Part shown: piece by piece, positions 59,127 through 64,000 of the stretch
How positions within the stretch are numbered: the stretch's first letter is position 1
How the letters are laid out: every line of letters starts with the position of its first letter
DNA from: Symbiodinium microadriaticum
Taxonomy: Eukaryota > Sar > Dinophyceae > Suessiales > Symbiodiniaceae
DNA length: 64,000 bases
Reading direction: 5' to 3'
Assembly (NCBI GenBank): GCA_001939145.1
Contig: LSRX01000577.1
Span: 191,053-255,052 of the forward strand
Notes under the pieces: generated by a model
Databases searched by the model: none
What the model was told of the DNA's origin: nothing
The model's input: the letters and a program-made list of their open reading frames with translations, nothing else
Program-made: the position numbers and the translations under genes

Positions 59127-60462
59127 GACGCAGCACGTCTCGCACGTGGTGCCTGTGCCGGTGCCTGGTCCGCCCGCCAAGGTCGTCACGACTCTTGGCA
59201 TGACCAAAGGGCGAAATGCAGAGAATCTAAGCAGCAGCAATCCTTGTTGCGGCTGAGCTTCCCAGGCAGAAGGTGTACGTCAAGCATCATCCTTTCGAGT
59301 GCACGGAAGGCTCCGGCCACGAGCCCCATTGATGTGCAACACTGTATCGTGTCACGCTTGCAGTTTGCAGGCTATGGCAGCTGGAAGACACAGTGGTCCC
59401 ATGAGCATCAGCGCTACTGCTGCTACAAGTTCAAGGAGGCTTGCGTGACCAAGGCGGGCATTAGTTTGAAGATTTCCTGGTTTGGGATTGCGACTCGAAT
59501 TGCTGGGTTGCGTCTCCTGCTGAGGTTCAGTACCGGAATCTCGACTGAAGCCAAGGGACGTGCACAGTCAAGGAGTTGTGGAAGAGGCATGCAGTGGGCA
59601 TATAAAAAGCGGCACAGGGCCAGGGCTCGTTGCAGTAGCTTGCAGTAGCTCTTGCCGAGGAACCACTACAAGACCATCACGCACGTTCATCACGTGACCG
59701 TGCCAGAGAAAGTCGTCGTGCCGGCGCCGCCACCTCGCGAAATCAATCACATCGTCAAGGTTCCCGTCCATGCGACTCGTTGGAACGGGTCAGTCAATGC
59801 ACTGAGGCTTCGTATCAGTAGTGGGGTTCTTGTTACGAAGCTGCAAGGATCCCAGCCCCGTCATCAAGATTAAGACTGCTGGGCCACCTCGCGTCGTGAA
59901 GCACTACGTCACGAAGAAGCACTATGTGCCCGAGCCCGTGCCGTCGCCGCCGACATACCGCTACAAGCATGTTGCGGTCCCTGTGCATGTGCCAGGGAAG
60001 GTGGTCCACGTGCCAGTTCCCATGCCGGCCAAGACCATCTACAAGGAAGTTCCAGTGACCAAGGTTCAGCATGTGATTCAGAAGCGCTACTATGACTGCG
60101 TTGCTGGCTTCAAGAACTGGCATTTTGGCTGGTCCAAGACGAAGAAGAGCTGGTGCTGCTCCCACGAGCAGAGGGGCTGCCCGGGAACATGGCAAGGGGA
60201 TGGGTTGACGAAGACGATTGTCACAGGGGTGACCCAACACATTGGCCATGGCCACGTGCACGTCATCCACCATGTGCATCATTACACGACGAGCAGCCAT
60301 GATGTCGACGACCTTGTCGGAGATGACGATGCCTCGCTGCCGCCCGAGTATCGGCACGGTGACATGATCGTTGGTGGCGACGACGAGTCGCTGCCGCCCG
60401 AGTATCGCCACGGTGACATGAGCATCGGCGGCGATGACGACACACTGTCGGACGAGAAGTAA
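59127..60462 (+). CDS. BD4 3' part: linkers, two modules, stop
   Basis: Exons 59127-59181 (QHVSHVVPVPVPGPPAK), 59270-59309 (KVYVKHHPFECTE), 59371-59446 (YGSWKTQWSHEHQRYC...), 59660-59765 (NHYKTITHVHHVTVPEKVVV...) and 59848-60462 (205 codons with stop, tail ending DDDTLSDEK). Lengths equal those of BD1 except the last exon, which is one codon shorter. Differences are mainly silent (for example AAA/AAG in KVYVK). The membrane helix and N-terminal exons are not upstream here; they lie at 50.4-51.2 kb. The exons look well preserved, so the split may be recent, or this part may be expressed from another start. Role as for BD1. Confidence 0.65.
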
Positions 60463-62020
60463 CAGCCCCTGGCACTCCTTGCTCTTCGTTGCGAAGCACG
60501 AACCAGCAAGAAGAGGACCCATGTTTGAAGATCCTGAAAGAGCACCGATTTCTCAGAGAAGCCTTTGTATTCAGCTGCATGAGCGATCATGCAAGACAGG
60601 AGCCGCTGCTGTCGCTGGACGGGATGTTACATGAGATTGGCGTGGGCTCCAAGCTTCTTGCAAGCGAAGACGGCCTAGCTTGAGCATCTCAACTCACGCT
60701 TTGTTGCCAGGTGGGGTTGGCCATTGGTGCTGTCACAAATGCCCGGAACCCAGTGCTTGTAATTCGACCCCCGAGCTGCAGTGCAGTCGCGCAAAATAGC
60801 TCGAGGCGTTTTGGTGCTGTGAGCATCAGGCACTGGGGTTTTCCGATTCTGTAGCATGCAAGGCCACCATTGGCAACGGCTTGGCGTAAGATTCATTGAA
60901 GCTCGACGCAGTCATGCTAAGCTGACACTGAGGCTCAATATAAGTCGATAATCCGATAATCGAGCCATATCGAGCCTGTTGGCAATGGAAGTGAAGAAGT
61001 GAAGAAGCAGCATGTATTTGCAGCTGCCACACGGGCGGAGTCGCAGTCTGGTCTCCTGACGTTGGGCATTAGAACGGATTTTCAGACTCGGAATTCAGGC
61101 GCCATGGACGCCCACCGTCGCGGATTCAAGCCAACCCTTCGCGTGGTTTGCAATGGTGCAGCTGGGAACCAGCTCAGGTGTACGTCCAAAGACGTGCATC
61201 GTCCGCTCCTTCTTTCTTGAGACTCTCTTGAGCGCGGTGTGCCGGCAGCAATCTTTAGGCTAACTTCGGACGAACGCAGACGGTTGGTAGGATGCACTCA
61301 AGAGACGTCTCAGCGCATGCACGAAGCTTGTGTGCGACGAACTGCTCACAGCGGCTCCAAGGACACAGTCAATTCACGACGTCGCATTGATCGCATGTCC
61401 TCTGTTTTCTTGAGTGTTGGAGTTCGCATCAGTTTTCGTCCTTGCTAACCTGGCAGCATCTGCCAAGCACTGCTCCTTTGCTGACTCATCCCCTGAATTG
61501 CCACAGAGACAAAGGCGCGACGGGTATAGCTGCCTACTTGTCCGACAGCAAACCTATGCCCAGTTGGGATATGTTGACAGAAGCATAGGCTGTCAAGGTC
61601 ATGTCTTTGCCATCGTGGAGCCCATCCGTTCGGAAGTTGCTTTGTTGAGCTAAAAGAGGCGGTCTTCGTTTGGGTTCGTCTCGTGCTCACGACGACGACG
61701 AAGGCTTTGGCTCGATCTGCCACCGCCGAGTGGTCAAGCTGGGGCTCCCAGGGTAGAGGGAGTGCAGAGAGCGGATCGTCCGAGGACGGCGCAATGGCGC
61801 CGTAGAGCGACGGGAGAGGCAGCGCCTTCGGGCGCTCTTTTTGCAGGAGGCTCCTGGTCATGGAGCGATGTTTACATGAACATGAAGCCAGTCGCCTCCG
61901 AGGGTGTTTTTCACAGGGCCGGCCTGGATTCCCAACCTGAGGTTCCTGCTGAGACGGAGGTGGGCCAGCTTGGCAGTTACGAGGATAGATCTTGTAGACT
62001 CGTCGCTGTTACAAGGGACC
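60463..62020. other. spacer after BD4, no gene seen
   Basis: The 3' flank differs from that of the other BD genes. Several short overlapping frames occur on both strands, none with a recognisable motif. Confidence 0.5.
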
Positions 62021-62172
62021 GGACCCAAGGACCGCAAGACAAGACCCGCTTGAGGGCAAAGAAATGTAGATGGACCCAAGAACCGCAGGACAAGACCCAC
62101 TGGAGGGCAAAGAAATGTAGATGGGACAGGACCCAAGAACCGCAGGACAAGACCCGATTGAGGGCCAAGATC
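62021..62172 (+). repeat. three tandem units of about 51-57 nt
   Basis: Units start GGACCCAAG[GA]ACCGCA[AG]GAC and contain AGGGCAAAGAAATGTAGAT. The first has 51 nt, the second 57 nt, and the third is partial with GGCCAAG in place of GGCAAAG. They lie shortly before the ORF1 relic, possibly in its 5' untranslated region. Confidence 0.8.
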
Positions 62173-62473
62173 CATGGCACGTCTGTAGTCACCGGCCCCT
62201 CGCTTGGGCCCTCGACAGAGTAGAGAATCCTCGGCGTGCCATGGCAAGGCTCACCGGCGGCCAGTTCTACAACACCGATGTCACGATCGATGGGATTGGA
62301 GAGGGCGGTGGGAGCTGTGGCAGGGATGCCAGCCGTGAGCTCATCCGCGCGACTGCACAGGACACAGCGCTTGCAGTGGGGTCGCTGGCTGCCTTTCACA
62401 GTTCTGTTGATGGTAGTCGCTTTCAAGTCCCTCGAGATGATGCTGCTGATGATGATGATGATGATGCTCTTTT

Positions 62474-64000
62474 GTGTCGATGGCGAGCGGGTGGCTGGAA
62501 AGCTTGAAGCCTCTCATAGAAAAGTTGGTTAGGGAAGCCATTCAACAGGAATTCAAAGACTTGTTGCCCGGGCATGCCGGCTGTGAGCCTCGCGGGGACG
62601 ACAGAACGGTCCTCCTTAAAGGATCTCCTGAGCAGACGGCCCGGCGAAAGGGCAAAGGTGTTGCCCAGGGGCCGGATCGCTCTCAGGGAGCCAGACTCCT
62701 CAGCAGCCGGCCAGGCAACCGCCCCAATCGGCTGAGAAGGGCAAAGGCAAAACCAAGAAGCATGCTGCCAAAGGGACCTCCACTGCAGAGGGCCGAGGGA
62801 AGACCCAAAGCAAGGGCAAGGCTGGCAAAAGTAAGGGCGAATCCCATGCCAATGGCCAGGCTTCTGACGACAGAGGCTGGAGCACGGTCCAGCGGCGGAG
62901 GACGGAGACAACTGATGATGTTTTCGTCCTCGATCAAGGATTTGGCGAAGGCCTTCGATTCTCTTCTCGCCGGGGAGGTCTTGAAGGGCGTAGTGCTGTG
63001 TACCGGGACCCGAGGCTCTGGCACTGCTTTCACCATGCCTGAGGGCTCGAAGCTCAAGTTCAGTTTGTCCCTGGTTGTCATTGACAAGGCCAAGGGCACA
63101 GACACCATCCCGGGCAAGGTCGCTGGGCAACGTCGTTTTGCAAATGGTTTCATCCACAAGGTGCATTCCGACGGGGTGCAGGCGCCCCGCAAGGCGGCTG
63201 CAGTCACCATTGCCAAGTAGACCACCACGGTCATGTTCGCCCGCTTCCCTCGGATCTTCGCGAGCAAGACTTGGCAGGACTTGAAGAAGGCTCCGAACAG
63301 AAGCGTCATGGCTTGGGCCGCAAAATATGGACTTCGTTTCGTGGACACCTTTGGGTGGAAAGAACAGCGTTCTTCGCAGGGCATCGAGCAGCTCTATGGC
63401 ATGATCAGGGTTGAGGATGGCACGGTGAAGGACGTCCTTCGGGTCAGCGCCACCGAGGGCATCTTCATCGAGCCCCGCCGAAAGCAGTTTTCGGAGAAAG
63501 GCGAGGCCCATGACGCCTACTTGGAGCGGTTCTTCAAGGGAAAGGGCGAGCTTGGTTTGGCAACCTGCGACAACATCTTGGGAGACAGGTTCGAGCTGCA
63601 TGCCGGCGATCGTGTCAAAAGAGCTTGGCTCCTCCGGGATGCTCCTCTGCAATGGATTCCAGGAAGCCGCAGAGGCCCTCAAGACCTCCTTTACGGATGC
63701 CACTATCACTTCACGTAAACGAGTGCGCAGTTCCAAGTCCTTCTTTAAGGCCGCGGCCAATGTGGACGCAGACAGGGACGCCGTGCCGGTCACGATCATC
63801 TACGATGGCAGTGAGACCAGTCTGGGCCCTGCCTCGACAAAGCAAGCTTCAGCAACGATCGTTGCGGCATGAATCGGTGCCGGCTTTCGCTTGGCCTGCA
63901 GGTGTCTCCCCCTTAATGGTGCCCCGGAAAGCATGATCGCCTGCTTGCGGGCCGTGTACGGGAAAGTGAAGCTGCACAGTCTGCACCTCGCCACCCCATT
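62474..64000 (+). pseudogene. ORF1 relic of a second LINE, running off the right edge
   Basis: WLESLKPLIEKLVREAIQQE (about 62492) begins the frame. A Lys/Gly-rich linker (KGKGKTKKHAAKG) and GWSTVQRRRTETTDDVFVLD follow in another frame near 62730-62930. Then come LVVIDKAKGTDTIPGKVAGQ and an in-frame TAG (63218-63220). After that the same frame continues MFARFPRIFASKTWQDLKKA, GLRFVDTFGWKEQRS, GIFIEPRRKQFSEKG, and a further frame change near 63645. The block order (amphipathic N-terminus, basic linker, GWSTV, IEPRR) is what I recognise from ORF1 proteins of dinoflagellate LINEs, presumed RNA-binding. Stop and frameshifts make it a pseudogene; endonuclease and RT would lie beyond the window. Confidence 0.62.

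Noticed and set aside
62423..63799. Longest open frame in the window, 458 codons on the minus strand
   Set aside because: It is antisense to the LINE ORF1 relic, whose sense frames show recognisable blocks. The minus-strand product has no family resemblance and composition typical of a shadow frame.

Overview
The window looks like nuclear DNA of a dinoflagellate, most likely a symbiodiniacean-type genome. The grounds are: (i) very short introns whose donors are GT, GC or GA, always ending AG and followed by G, a splice pattern known from symbiodiniacean genomes; (ii) all recognisable genes on one strand; (iii) tandem segmental duplication of genes; (iv) relics of dinoflagellate-style retroelements. 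No prokaryotic operons, rRNA, tRNA or CRISPR arrays were seen. All gene models were read by eye and are not supported by transcripts.

The core is an alternating array of two related multi-exon gene types, all on the + strand. Type A has three copies: A1 about 3.92-9.12 kb (5' truncated), A2 about 16.0-28.02 kb (split by a 5.7-kb insertion), A3 about 40.70-48.48 kb. Type BD also has several copies: BD1 11.66-15.07, BD2 29.76-33.08, BD3 about 36.0-39.83, and BD4, whose 5' part is at about 49.2-51.2 and whose likely 3' part is at 59.13-60.46 kb, 7.9 kb apart. Where the start is visible it is a myristoylation-type exon (MGxVxSSGG). BD genes then have one strong membrane helix. Both types then alternate Val/Pro/His-rich linkers with a Cys/Trp module that I define as C-x10-W-S-x5-[WYF]-C-C-x6-C. 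Resolved exon lengths agree between copies (two small multiple-of-three changes apart), introns vary, and several exons differ only by synonymous changes, so these were selected genes. The likely product is a family of membrane-anchored, disulfide-rich, modular surface or cortical proteins of unknown function.

Layout: 0-3.9 kb, CT microsatellite and a decayed LTR-type element with a Gag-like relic; 3.9-9.1 A1; 9.1-11.4 spacer; 11.4-15.1 BD1; 15.8-16.3 5' exons of A2; 16.3-22.06 repeat-rich insertion; 22.06-28.0 rest of A2; 29.5-33.1 BD2; 33.2-36.0 spacer with gene fragments; 36.0-39.8 BD3; 40.4-48.5 A3; 48.5-51.2 BD4 5' part; 51.2-59.1 insertion with an inverted copy of the 19.5-21 kb satellite, a frameshifted LINE carrying a 2A-like motif, and microsatellites; 59.1-60.5 BD4 3' part; 60.5-62.4 spacer; 62.47-64.0 ORF1 relic of a second LINE running off the right edge. 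Assembly gaps (N) are at 18565-18569, 53075 and 54204.
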